Source: Micromonospora ureilytica
GTDB lineage: Bacteria; Actinomycetota; Actinomycetes; Mycobacteriales; Micromonosporaceae
DNA length: 64,000 nt
Assembly: GCF_015751765.1 (NCBI RefSeq)
Contig: NZ_JADOTX010000001.1
Location: 1,736,001 to 1,800,000, forward strand
Reading direction: 5' to 3'
The position numbers were made by a program, and so were the translations under genes. Below the pieces are notes generated by a model. It was not told the DNA's origin and did not search any database. It worked only from the letters and a program-made list of their open reading frames with translations. Positions 37,469-45,013 of the stretch are shown here, piece after piece; positions within the stretch are counted from its first letter, which is position 1, and the number at the start of each line of letters is the position of its first letter.

Positions 37469-38272
37469 GTGGCCACCCGCCCGGCCGGCTCGCACGTCAG
37501 CGCGTGGCGACCCGCGGTAGCCGGGGTCGCCGAGGTCTTCCACGCCCATTTCGTCGACCACGCCTACCCCCGGCACATCCACGACGTGTGGACGCTGCTG
37601 ATCGTCGACGACGGTGCCGTCCGCTTCGACCTGGACCGGCACCGGCACGGCGCGCTGCGCACGTCGGTCACCCTGCTGCCGCCGTACGTGCCGCACGACG
37701 GCAGTTCCGCGACACCGGGCGGCTTCCGCAAACGGGTCCTGTACCTCGACACCTCGGCGCTCGACGCCGAGCTGGTCGGCCGGGCCGTCGACGAGCCGGA
37801 CCTGGCCGATCCGCAACTGCGGGACCGGATCCACCACCTGCACCAGGCGCTCGCCGCACCCGGCGACGAGTTCGAGGCCGAGAGCCGACTCGCGCTCATT
37901 CTGGACCGGCTGCGCCGCCAGCTCCACCAGCGGTCCCCGGTCGGTGGGCAGCCGACCGGGCGCGAGCTCGCAATCCGACTACGGGAGCTGCTGGACGCCC
38001 GGACCGTCGAGGGCGTCACACTGGGGGAGGCCGCCGAGTTGCTGCACGCCCACCCGACCCACCTGGTCCGGACGTTCACCCACGTGCACGGCGTGCCACC
38101 GCACTCGTACCTGACCGGCCGCCGGGTCGAGCTGGCGCGTCGCCTGCTCCTCGCCGGGCAGCGGCCCGTCGAGGCCGCCGTCGCGGCCGGCTTCTTCGAT
38201 CAGGCGCACCTGACCCGACACTTTCGGCGGTACCTGGGCGTCAGCCCGGCCCGCTACCCCGCCCGCAGCTGA
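37469..38272 (+). CDS. AraC-family transcriptional regulator
   Basis: 267 residues. An N-terminal cupin-like AraC sensor domain (HAYPRHIHDVWTLLIVDDG, LLPPYVPHDG) and a C-terminal double helix-turn-helix (LGEAAELLHAHPTHLVRTFTHVHG and AVAAGFFDQAHLTRHFRRYLG). GTG 37469 lies 7 bp after TACGTT (37457-37462), which suggests a leaderless transcript. TTG 37454 is an alternative start. It ends 6 bp before the convergent MmyB-like gene and is divergent from the DUF2000 gene, its likely target. Confidence 0.9.
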   Translation: MATRPAGSHVSAWRPAVAGVAEVFHAHFVDHAYPRHIHDVWTLLIVDDGAVRFDLDRHRHGALRTSVTLLPPYVPHDGSSATPGGFRKRVLYLDTSALDAELVGRAVDEPDLADPQLRDRIHHLHQALAAPGDEFEAESRLALILDRLRRQLHQRSPVGGQPTGRELAIRLRELLDARTVEGVTLGEAAELLHAHPTHLVRTFTHVHGVPPHSYLTGRRVELARRLLLAGQRPVEAAVAAGFFDQAHLTRHFRRYLGVSPARYPARS

Positions 38273-38278
38273 TCACAA

Positions 38279-39127
38279 TCAGACGCGCTGGCCGCCGATG
38301 ACGGAGAGCAGCCGCAGCTTCTCGTCGCTCGGCGACCCGGGCGCGGCGGTGAAGACCAACAGGGTCTGCGACTGGTCGGGGTCCACAAGCGTCTGGCAGT
38401 GCAGCTCCAACGCCCCGACCTCCGGGTGCACGAAGTGCTTGGGCGGGCAGTAGCCGGCCGGCACCGGATGCTCCCGCCACAGCTGCGCGAACTCCGGGCT
38501 CCGGGCCAGCAGATCGTCGACGAGGGCCGCGGCCCGCGAGCCGCGCCCATCACGGGTGTACGACGCGTGCAGGTGCGCCACGAGCAGGCGACTCTGTGTC
38601 CGGTGGTCCTCCGTCGGGTGCAGCTGCCGTGCCGTCGGGTCGGTGAACCAGCGGTGGTGCGCGCTGCGCGCCAACCCGGCGTACCGGGTCTCGTCACCGA
38701 GCAGGGCGACGGCCGGCGCGGTCTGCGCCAGGGTCTCGCCGAGGTGGTTCACCACCTGGGCCGGGGTGTCGTGCATCCGGTCGAGGATCCGCATCATTCC
38801 CGGGTTCACATGGTCGGCGCGCACCGCGCGATGCGGTACGGCGTGTCCGGCGAGCTGGAACAGGTGATCGCGTTCGGCGAGGGAGAGCCGCAGGCCGCGA
38901 GCGAGAGCGGCGAGCATCTGCTCCGAGGGGTGCGGCCCGCGCTGCTGCTCCAACCGGCTGTAGTAGTCGGTGGACATTCCGCTCAACGTGGCGACTTCCT
39001 CGCGCCGGAGCCCTCCGGTGCGTCGGCGCGGGCCCCGGGGCAACCCGACGTCCTCGGGTTGGAGCGCCTCGCGGCGGGTGCGCAGGAAGCTGGCGAGCTG
39101 GGCGCGGTCCACGGTGTCTCCGATCAT
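38279..39127 (-). CDS. XRE/MmyB-like transcriptional regulator
   Basis: 282 residues. The N-terminal Xre helix-turn-helix has the RRTGGLRREEVATLSGMSTDYYSRLEQ pattern split over residues about 36-62, followed by the MmyB-like ligand-binding domain that can hold a fatty-acid-like molecule (LAQTAPAVALLGDE, WREHPV, HPEVGALELHCQ). Such regulators commonly control a neighbouring oxidoreductase. Here the aldehyde dehydrogenase gene lies immediately upstream on the same strand, 71 bp away. ATG 39127 gives the family's normal N-terminus. Confidence 0.9.
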   Translation of the reverse strand: MIGDTVDRAQLASFLRTRREALQPEDVGLPRGPRRRTGGLRREEVATLSGMSTDYYSRLEQQRGPHPSEQMLAALARGLRLSLAERDHLFQLAGHAVPHRAVRADHVNPGMMRILDRMHDTPAQVVNHLGETLAQTAPAVALLGDETRYAGLARSAHHRWFTDPTARQLHPTEDHRTQSRLLVAHLHASYTRDGRGSRAAALVDDLLARSPEFAQLWREHPVPAGYCPPKHFVHPEVGALELHCQTLVDPDQSQTLLVFTAAPGSPSDEKLRLLSVIGGQRV

Positions 39128-39198
39128 TACGTGCCAGCATGGGCCGGCCTGTTCACTGCAACAGGCCAGCCCGGGGGCGGTGTTCCGTTTCCCCAAGA

Positions 39199-40623
39199 TC
39201 AGCGCTGGATGGACTTGGTCTCCAGGAACTCCTCCAGACCCATCCGACCGAACTCGCGGCCGTTGCCCGACTGCTTGTAGCCGCCGAACGGGGCGAGCGG
39301 GTTCCAGTGGCCGGCGTTCACGTCGACCTGGCCCACGCGCAACCGACGGGCGATCGCCAGCGCGTGCTCCGGCTCACCGAAGACGCCGCTGGTCAGGCCG
39401 TACAGCGTGCCGTTGGCGATGGCCACGGCCTCCTCCTCGTCGGCGTAGGGGATGATCGTCAGCACCGGGCCGAAGATCTCCTCCTGGGCGATCGCGGAGG
39501 CCGGGTCGACGTCGGCGAAGATCGTCGGCTGGACGTAGGCCCCCACGGTCAGCCCCTCGGGCCGCTGCGGGCCGCCGAACACCAGCCGGGCGCCGTCGGC
39601 GATGCCCCGCTCGATGTAGCCGACGACCTTCTGCCGGTGGGTCTCGGACGCCATCGGGCCGATCCGGGTGGTCTCGTCGCCCGGGTCGCCGACGGTGTAC
39701 TGCTTCGCGGCCGCGACGGCCAACGCCACGACCTCGTCCTGACGGGAGGCGGGCACCAGCATCCGTGGCCACGCGCCGCAGACCTGGCCGCCGTTGCTGA
39801 ACGCCATCATGAGACCCCGCTCGACAGCGGCGGGCAGGTCGGCGTCGTCGAGGATGATGTTCGCGCCCTTGCCGCCCAGCTCCAGCGCGACCCGCTTGAC
39901 GGTCGCCGCGGCCACCGAGGAGATGCGCTGCCCGGCGCGGGTGGAGCCGGTGAACGAGATCATGTCGATGTCCGGGTGGGCGGAGATCGCCTCGCCGACG
40001 GTCGTACCGGTGCCGTAGACGACGTTGAAGACACCAGCCGGTACGCCGGCCTCGGCGGCGACCTCGGCGAGGACGCGCGCGGTCAGCGGGGCGTTCTCGG
40101 ACGGCTTGAAGACCATCGTGTTGCCGGCGAGCAGGGCCGGCGCCAGCTTGGAGACGATCTGCTGAAGTGGGAAGTTCCACGGCGTGATCGCGCCGACCAC
40201 GCCGATCGGCTCGCGGACGATCAGCGAGTTGCCGACCTCCTCGGTCCAGGCGAAGTCGTCGGCCAGACCGGCGACTGACTCGACCACCGCGGCCGGGAAC
40301 GCGACCTGGGCGGTCCGGGACATACCAATCGGAGAGCCCATCTCGGCGGTGATCGCCTGGGCGATCTCCTCGGTACGGGCGGCGAGGCCGGCGCCGAGGC
40401 GGCGCAGCACGTCCGCGCGGTGCTGCGGGGTGGTCGCCGACCAGGCCGGGAAGGCCGCCCGGGCGGCGGCGACGGCACGGTCGACGTCGGCGGCGGTGCC
40501 GGCCGGGGTCTCGGCGACGACCTCGCCGGTGGCCGGGTTCACGACGGGAAGGGTGTCGGCGGAGCCGGTGACGGTCTCGCCACCGATCCAGTGGCCGGCG
40601 ACGGTGTGGGTGGAAGGTGTCAT
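39199..40623 (-). CDS. aldehyde dehydrogenase family protein
   Basis: 474 residues. NAD(P)-dependent oxidation of an aldehyde to the acid. Cofactor-binding ITPWNFPLQQIVSK, general base Glu in LELGGKGAN, nucleophile Cys in NGGQVCGAW, and C-terminal NAGHWNPLAPFGGYKQSG. The substrate is unknown. It may serve the adjacent catabolic cluster (40709-47257), which lacks a dehydrogenase for an aldehyde intermediate, or be an independent target of the MmyB-like regulator next to it. Confidence 0.93.
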   Translation of the reverse strand: MTPSTHTVAGHWIGGETVTGSADTLPVVNPATGEVVAETPAGTAADVDRAVAAARAAFPAWSATTPQHRADVLRRLGAGLAARTEEIAQAITAEMGSPIGMSRTAQVAFPAAVVESVAGLADDFAWTEEVGNSLIVREPIGVVGAITPWNFPLQQIVSKLAPALLAGNTMVFKPSENAPLTARVLAEVAAEAGVPAGVFNVVYGTGTTVGEAISAHPDIDMISFTGSTRAGQRISSVAAATVKRVALELGGKGANIILDDADLPAAVERGLMMAFSNGGQVCGAWPRMLVPASRQDEVVALAVAAAKQYTVGDPGDETTRIGPMASETHRQKVVGYIERGIADGARLVFGGPQRPEGLTVGAYVQPTIFADVDPASAIAQEEIFGPVLTIIPYADEEEAVAIANGTLYGLTSGVFGEPEHALAIARRLRVGQVDVNAGHWNPLAPFGGYKQSGNGREFGRMGLEEFLETKSIQR

Positions 40624-40670
40624 GGACCGACAGTCGCACCGTGCCGGGACCCCAACCAGGTGCGGTTTAT

Positions 40671-40691
40671 CCAGGGTTCCGCGATCCCTGG
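40671..40691. promoter_or_regulatory. palindrome upstream of the aldehyde dehydrogenase
   Basis: CCAGGG (40671-40676) and CCCTGG (40686-40691) are inverted arms with a 9-bp spacer, 48-68 bp before the ALDH start. They overlap an AT-rich patch (GGTTTAT) that could hold a promoter on the minus strand. Candidate site for the MmyB-like regulator. Confidence 0.35.
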
Positions 40692-40708
40692 CTGGGGCCC
40701 GGCCCCGG

Positions 40709-41674
40709 TCAGAGCGTGAGGACGATCCGGCCGGCGGTGGCGCCGGCGTCCTGCCGGGCCCAGGCGTCCGCGATGGCGTCGAAGGGCACGACTTCGTGGT
40801 CGACGGTGAGCCGGCCGGCCGCCGCGTGCCCCGCCACCACTGTCAGCGCCGCGGCCCGCTCGTCGGTCGACAACCCGTTGTTGGTGTAGCCGATCATCCG
40901 CAGCGCGCCGCTGCGCAGCACGGCGGACTCGATGGGCGCTGTCGCGCCGGCCGCGCTGCCCAGGTTGACCAGTCGCCCACCCGGGCGCAGCACCCGCAGG
41001 GCCGCCGCGGCCGGGACACCGAAGACCGGGTCGAGGACGAGGTCGACAGGCCCGTCGGAGGCGTGGCGCAACCGGTCGGCCACCGACGTGACGTCGTCGT
41101 CGGGAAGCAGCGGGATGGCGACGGCGGCGCCCAACTCCTCGGCGCGGGCCCGAGCCGCGGCCGACCGGGCCACGGCGATGACGCGGCGGGCGCCGCCGAG
41201 CAGGGCGAGTTGGACGGCGGCCTGGCCGACCACACCCCCGGCTCCGAGCACGACGACCTGGTCATCGGCCGCCAGGCCGCCGGCGTGGGTCAGCGCCGCG
41301 TGCGCGGCGACCGCGGAGAGACCGAGGGCCGCGAGCACTGTCAGCGGTACGCCGGCCGGCAGCGCCACCACGTCGGCGGTGGGCACCGTGACAGTGGTCG
41401 CCATGCTGCCGTCGACACCGGACCGCATCCCGGCCGACGTGCCAAACCAGACCGGGGAGCCGTCGGCGAGCCGGCCGACCCCCTGCACACCCGGCACGTA
41501 CGGGGTGGTCGGCGGGCCGAAGTAGCTGGTGCCGCTGGCGCAGAGCACATCCAGTGGGGTGATCGGTACGGCCTCGACGGTGACCGCCACCTCGCCGTCG
41601 GCCGGCACGGGTTCCGGCCGCTCGGCGATCGTCGGTGCGGCGCCGCAGGTGCTGAGCACTGCCGCGCGGATCAC
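40709..41674 (-). CDS. zinc-independent alcohol dehydrogenase/quinone-reductase-like protein
   Basis: 321 residues, medium-chain dehydrogenase fold: GroES-like N-terminal domain (VTVEAVPITPLDVL, YVPGVQGVGRL) and a Rossmann domain with VVLGAGGVVGQAAVQLALL for NADP(H). The cysteine ligands of zinc alcohol dehydrogenases are missing, placing it with quinone-oxidoreductase-like reductases. GTG 41674 overlaps the LigA-like stop by 4 bp; it is the last gene of the five-gene operon that starts at 44816. A reduction step on the ring-cleavage product is a plausible role. Confidence 0.88.
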   Translation of the reverse strand: MIRAAVLSTCGAAPTIAERPEPVPADGEVAVTVEAVPITPLDVLCASGTSYFGPPTTPYVPGVQGVGRLADGSPVWFGTSAGMRSGVDGSMATTVTVPTADVVALPAGVPLTVLAALGLSAVAAHAALTHAGGLAADDQVVVLGAGGVVGQAAVQLALLGGARRVIAVARSAAARARAEELGAAVAIPLLPDDDVTSVADRLRHASDGPVDLVLDPVFGVPAAAALRVLRPGGRLVNLGSAAGATAPIESAVLRSGALRMIGYTNNGLSTDERAAALTVVAGHAAAGRLTVDHEVVPFDAIADAWARQDAGATAGRIVLTL

Positions 41675-42033
41675 GTCGCGATGTCCGGGTAGGGCATCGA
41701 GAAGTGGGCCAGCCGTGCGCCGTAGGACTTCTGGTATTCCAGCGGTTCGGTGTTGTCCCGCTCGAAGAGGGCGATGAAGAGGGTCAGGGTGAGGAATGGG
41801 TGCGCGCCCAACTCGAAGAGCTTCACGTGGTCGTGGGTGACCAATGCCTCGCGCTCCACGTCGTCGAGGCGTAGCCAGGTGCTCGCCTCGCCGGTGTGGC
41901 AGTTGAGCACGGTGTTGGCACACTCGGCCTCCCACCAGGCAACCAGTTCGCGCGGCTCGCTGCGGTAGCGCTCGACCAGCTCCGGGTCCCGGTCGACCAT
42001 GAAGAGGAACTTGTTCAGCAGGTACTTGCTCAC
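41671..42033 (-). CDS. LigA-like small subunit of a class III extradiol dioxygenase
   Basis: 120 residues, mainly helical: KYLLNKFLFMVDRDPELVERYR at the start (split here for length reasons: KYLLNKFLF then DPELVERYR), then HPFLTLTLFIALFE. It fits the LigA superfamily, the alpha subunit that caps the active site of protocatechuate 4,5-dioxygenase-type enzymes. It overlaps the LigB-like gene upstream and the reductase gene downstream by 4 bp each, so the three are translated together. Separate LigA and LigB genes resemble the protocatechuate type more than the fused gallate type. Confidence 0.82.
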   Translation of the reverse strand: MSKYLLNKFLFMVDRDPELVERYRSEPRELVAWWEAECANTVLNCHTGEASTWLRLDDVEREALVTHDHVKLFELGAHPFLTLTLFIALFERDNTEPLEYQKSYGARLAHFSMPYPDIAT

Positions 42034-42893
42034 GTCGGCGCTCCGTTCGGGTACCAGGTGAAGTACGCCTCCATGGTGTGGAACAGATCGAGGGTGTCGA
42101 CGTAGTCGGCCTTCACGCCGGCACCGGCCACGCCCATCATCAGCATGAAGTCCATGAAGCCGTGGGTGGCGTTGCCCGGTGAGTGCAGGCTGTCCAGGGT
42201 GACCTCGCGCAGGCACTCGTCCAGGTCGCCGTTGGCGATCCACTCGACGGCCCGCTGATCGAACTCCGGATCCGGGCCGTGCGGGCCGAACTGCCGGGGG
42301 CCGCCCAGTTCCAGGGAGAGGTGGCCGGTGCCGATGACGGCCACCCGCAGGTGCGACGGCCACGACTCGACGATGTCCCGGATGCTCTGACCGAGCTGGA
42401 CGAAGCGCTTCGGCTGCGGCAGCGGCGGCGCGAAGATGTTTGTGTAGATCGGCACGATCGGCAGGTCGGCCTCGGGCCGCAGCGTGATGATCGGGCAGGT
42501 GATGCTGTGGTCGATGCGCAGCTCGTTGCTGAACGCGAGGTCGAACCCGGCGTCGAGCCCGGCCCGCAGGACGTGCCCGGACAGGTCCTCCTGGCCCTTG
42601 AGCAGCATCCGGGGCAGCCCGAACTCGCGTTCCTCGTTGTACCAGTTGGCGTCGTAGAAGGGTGCCTTGCCGACCAGGAACTGCGGCATGTTGTCCAGCC
42701 AGAGCTGGTGGAAGTGGTCGGAGCCGACCATCACCAGCACGTCGGGTCTGGCCCGGGTCAACGTCTCCCGGAACGCCAGGATCTTGCGGGTCCACTCGTC
42801 GGCGAACGGTGGTCGATCCTCACCGGTGGCGGTGCTGGCCCGGTAGTAGAAGGGGTGGTGGGTGGAGGCGATGACCGCGACGATGGAGGCCAT
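42030..42893 (-). CDS. LigB-like catalytic subunit, class III extradiol dioxygenase family
   Basis: 287 residues. LigB family: His12 in STHHPF, His60/His62 in GSDHFH (metal ligand), and His191 in IGTGHLSLELGG at the position of the catalytic histidine. The family normally has a third, glutamate ligand near the C-terminus; in the corresponding stretch (GNATHGFMDFMLMMG) I see no glutamate, so metal binding may differ. AAAGGAG 5 bp upstream supports ATG 42893. With the LigA-like protein it should open an aromatic or heteroaromatic ring bearing adjacent hydroxyls. The substrate is unknown. Confidence 0.85.
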   Translation of the reverse strand: MASIVAVIASTHHPFYYRASTATGEDRPPFADEWTRKILAFRETLTRARPDVLVMVGSDHFHQLWLDNMPQFLVGKAPFYDANWYNEEREFGLPRMLLKGQEDLSGHVLRAGLDAGFDLAFSNELRIDHSITCPIITLRPEADLPIVPIYTNIFAPPLPQPKRFVQLGQSIRDIVESWPSHLRVAVIGTGHLSLELGGPRQFGPHGPDPEFDQRAVEWIANGDLDECLREVTLDSLHSPGNATHGFMDFMLMMGVAGAGVKADYVDTLDLFHTMEAYFTWYPNGAPT

Positions 42894-42924
42894 TCCCGCT
42901 CCTTTCGGGGGTGGACGAGGGGGA

Positions 42925-43695
42925 TCAGGGTTCGTAGACGGCGTTGCGGTCGACGGTGCGGTAGATGTCCATCCCCAGCGGTCGTCGTCGCTCCTCGGCG
43001 AGGTGCCCGAGCAGCCCCGCCGCGCGGGCCAGCAGGGCGAAACCGCGCAGCATCTCGACGGGGAGCCCGAGGTCGGCCAGGGCCGCGCCGCAGACTCCGG
43101 CGCCGTTGAGCGGCAGGGTGCGGCCGAGCACCTGCGGGTGTACGCGTCCGATCGCCTCGAACAGCCGCAGGTGCGGGCCGTGCAGACCCTCCTCGGTGGC
43201 GATCCGGATCAGCACGGGGGTGCGCGGGTCCTGCTCCTTGTGCACGGGGTGCCCGAGCCCGGGGACCAGCCGGCGCTCCCGCTTGGCCCGGGTGACCGCG
43301 TCGAGCGCCACCGCGTCGTAGTCGGTCACCTCGCCGGCCTGCGCGAGCGTGTCGGCGAGGAAGCGTCCACAGTCCTCGGTGACACCGAGGAGGCGGGAGC
43401 CGCCGCCGAGCAGGCCGGCGGCGAGCGCGCCCTGCAACGACTCGGGAGCGGACAGGTACGTCAGCCGCGCCGCGATCGCCGTCGGGGTGAAGCCGTGGTC
43501 GGCGAGTGCCACCAGCACCGCCTCGAAGACCCGTACCTCGCCCGGGGTGGGGCGCCGGCCGGCGACCAGCCAGTACGCCAGCTCACCGAAGCCCACAGTG
43601 CCCATCAGATCGGCGGCCAGGTCCTGCCCGAGCAGGGAGATGCTGGTCGGGTCGGAGGTGCCGATCCCGGTCGGGAAGCTCAGTTCTTCAGCCAC
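42925..43695 (-). CDS. citrate-synthase-fold protein, probable citryl-CoA-type lyase
   Basis: 256 residues, shorter than citrate synthase and matching the citryl-CoA lyase/CitE-independent branch. Active-site elements are present: GLGHPVH (His149) and EQDPRTP (Asp156). Without an oxaloacetate-binding N-terminal extension it more likely cleaves a 3-hydroxyacyl-CoA of the citryl/citramalyl type than makes citrate. GTG 43695 has GAGGAGA upstream and overlaps the CoA-transferase gene by 16 bp. Its neighbour would supply the CoA thioester. Which acid is cleaved is unknown. Confidence 0.8.
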   Translation of the reverse strand: MAEELSFPTGIGTSDPTSISLLGQDLAADLMGTVGFGELAYWLVAGRRPTPGEVRVFEAVLVALADHGFTPTAIAARLTYLSAPESLQGALAAGLLGGGSRLLGVTEDCGRFLADTLAQAGEVTDYDAVALDAVTRAKRERRLVPGLGHPVHKEQDPRTPVLIRIATEEGLHGPHLRLFEAIGRVHPQVLGRTLPLNGAGVCGAALADLGLPVEMLRGFALLARAAGLLGHLAEERRRPLGMDIYRTVDRNAVYEP

Positions 43696-44816
43696 GCGCG
43701 GATCTCCTCGCCGTGTTCGTCGAGCCCGGGCGGCGGCAGCTCGTACCGGGCCGGGGTGTCGGAGAAGGTGATGGGGTTGCGGACGCCAGGCACGTCGCCG
43801 ACGGTGACGACCGGGTCGAGCCCCAACTCCTCGGCGAGCGCCACACCGCCGTCGATGGTGTTGATCGGCGCGCACGGGACGCCGGCGGCGAGCAGGTCAC
43901 GGAACCACTCGTCAGTGGTCCGCTTGGCGAGGCGTTCGACCAGCAGGGGCCGCAGCTGTTCGCGGTTGGCCGTGCGGTCCTGGTTGCGCCCGAAACGGCT
44001 GTCGTCCGGCAGGCCGGGCAGGTCGAGCACCTGGCAGAGCTTGCGGAACTGCCCGTCGTTGCCGGCGATGACGATCAGCTCGCCGTCGGCGGTGGGCAGT
44101 GGCTCGTACGGGAAGAGGCTGGGGTGCGCGTTGCCCATCCGGAACGGGACGGTGCCGCCGGCGACGTAGCCACTGGAATGGTTGACCAACCCGGACAGCG
44201 CCGAGCTGAGCAGGTTGACCTCGACGTGCTGACCTCGTCCGGTCTCGCCCCGGTGGTGCAGCGCGGCGAGGATGCCGATGCTCGCGTGCAGCCCGGCCAT
44301 CACGTCGAAGACGGAGATCCCGGCCCGGTACGGCGAGCCGTCCGGGTCGCCGGTGAGGCTCATCAGGCCCGAGATGGCCTGCACCATGAGGTCGTAGCCG
44401 GGGAAGTCCCTCCCGGCGCCGGTGCCGAAGCCGCTGATGCTCGCGTACACGATCTTCTCGTTGTTCGCGGTGACGGTGTCGTAGTCGAGGCCGAACCGGG
44501 CGAGACCACCGGGCCGGAAGTTCTCGATCAGCACGTCGGCGCGGCGGGCCAGCTCCTGCGCGGCGGCCAGGTCGTCGGCCTTCTTGAGGTCCAGGGCGAT
44601 CGACCGCTTGTTGCGGTTGATGCCGAGGTAGTACGTCGAAACCCCGTCGCGGGTGGGCGGCATCCAGGTGCGGGTGTCGTCGCCACCGGGGCCCTCCACT
44701 TTGATCACCTGGGCGCCCAGGTCGGCCAGGAGCATCGTCGCGTACGGCCCGGCGAGGATCCGGGAGAAGTCCGCGACGAGCAGGCCGGCCAGTGGGCCTG
44801 TCGAATGCTGCACCAT
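43680..44816 (-). CDS. CaiB/BaiF (class III) CoA-transferase
   Basis: 378 residues. Moves CoA to a carboxylic acid through an aspartyl-CoA intermediate. Signatures: VADFSRILAGPYATMLLADL, ADVLIENFRPGG, and the catalytic Asp142 in FPGYDLMVQAISG. It is the first gene of the operon; the start lies 15 bp from a GCGGAC-N4-GTCCGC palindrome. Together with the lyase it suggests that a tertiary or hydroxy-dicarboxylic acid formed after ring cleavage is activated and split, rather than cleaved by the usual free-acid aldolase. Confidence 0.92.
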   Translation of the reverse strand: MVQHSTGPLAGLLVADFSRILAGPYATMLLADLGAQVIKVEGPGGDDTRTWMPPTRDGVSTYYLGINRNKRSIALDLKKADDLAAAQELARRADVLIENFRPGGLARFGLDYDTVTANNEKIVYASISGFGTGAGRDFPGYDLMVQAISGLMSLTGDPDGSPYRAGISVFDVMAGLHASIGILAALHHRGETGRGQHVEVNLLSSALSGLVNHSSGYVAGGTVPFRMGNAHPSLFPYEPLPTADGELIVIAGNDGQFRKLCQVLDLPGLPDDSRFGRNQDRTANREQLRPLLVERLAKRTTDEWFRDLLAAGVPCAPINTIDGGVALAEELGLDPVVTVGDVPGVRNPITFSDTPARYELPPPGLDEHGEEIRAWLKN

Positions 44817-44831
44817 ATTTCCGCCCGTTCT

Positions 44832-44847
44832 GCGGACACCTGTCCGC
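44832..44847. promoter_or_regulatory. IclR operator candidate 1
   Basis: GCGGACA-CC-TGTCCGC is a perfect 16-bp palindrome directly upstream of the CoA-transferase operon. The same GCGGAC-N4-GTCCG pattern recurs at 44965, beside the divergent gene. Confidence 0.6.
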
Positions 44848-44964
44848 CCGGACAGCTTGCGATACCGCACCAGGCGTGTCAACGGCTCGTTTGTTGCGCA
44901 GAACCACACTCTTGACACCAATGGTGACCGGGACCACACTTGCGCCACTCGGGCTGGCCGCACA

Positions 44965-44980
44965 GCGGACAACGGTCCGG
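44965..44980. promoter_or_regulatory. IclR operator candidate 2
   Basis: GCGGAC-aacg-GTCCGG, matching candidate 1 in both arms and in the 4-bp spacer, 33 bp upstream of the amidohydrolase ATG. The centres of the two sites are 133 bp apart, one near each divergent start. Confidence 0.6.
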
Positions 44981-45013
44981 ACACCCCTCGTACCCCGAAA
45001 GGAATGGGTGGCG

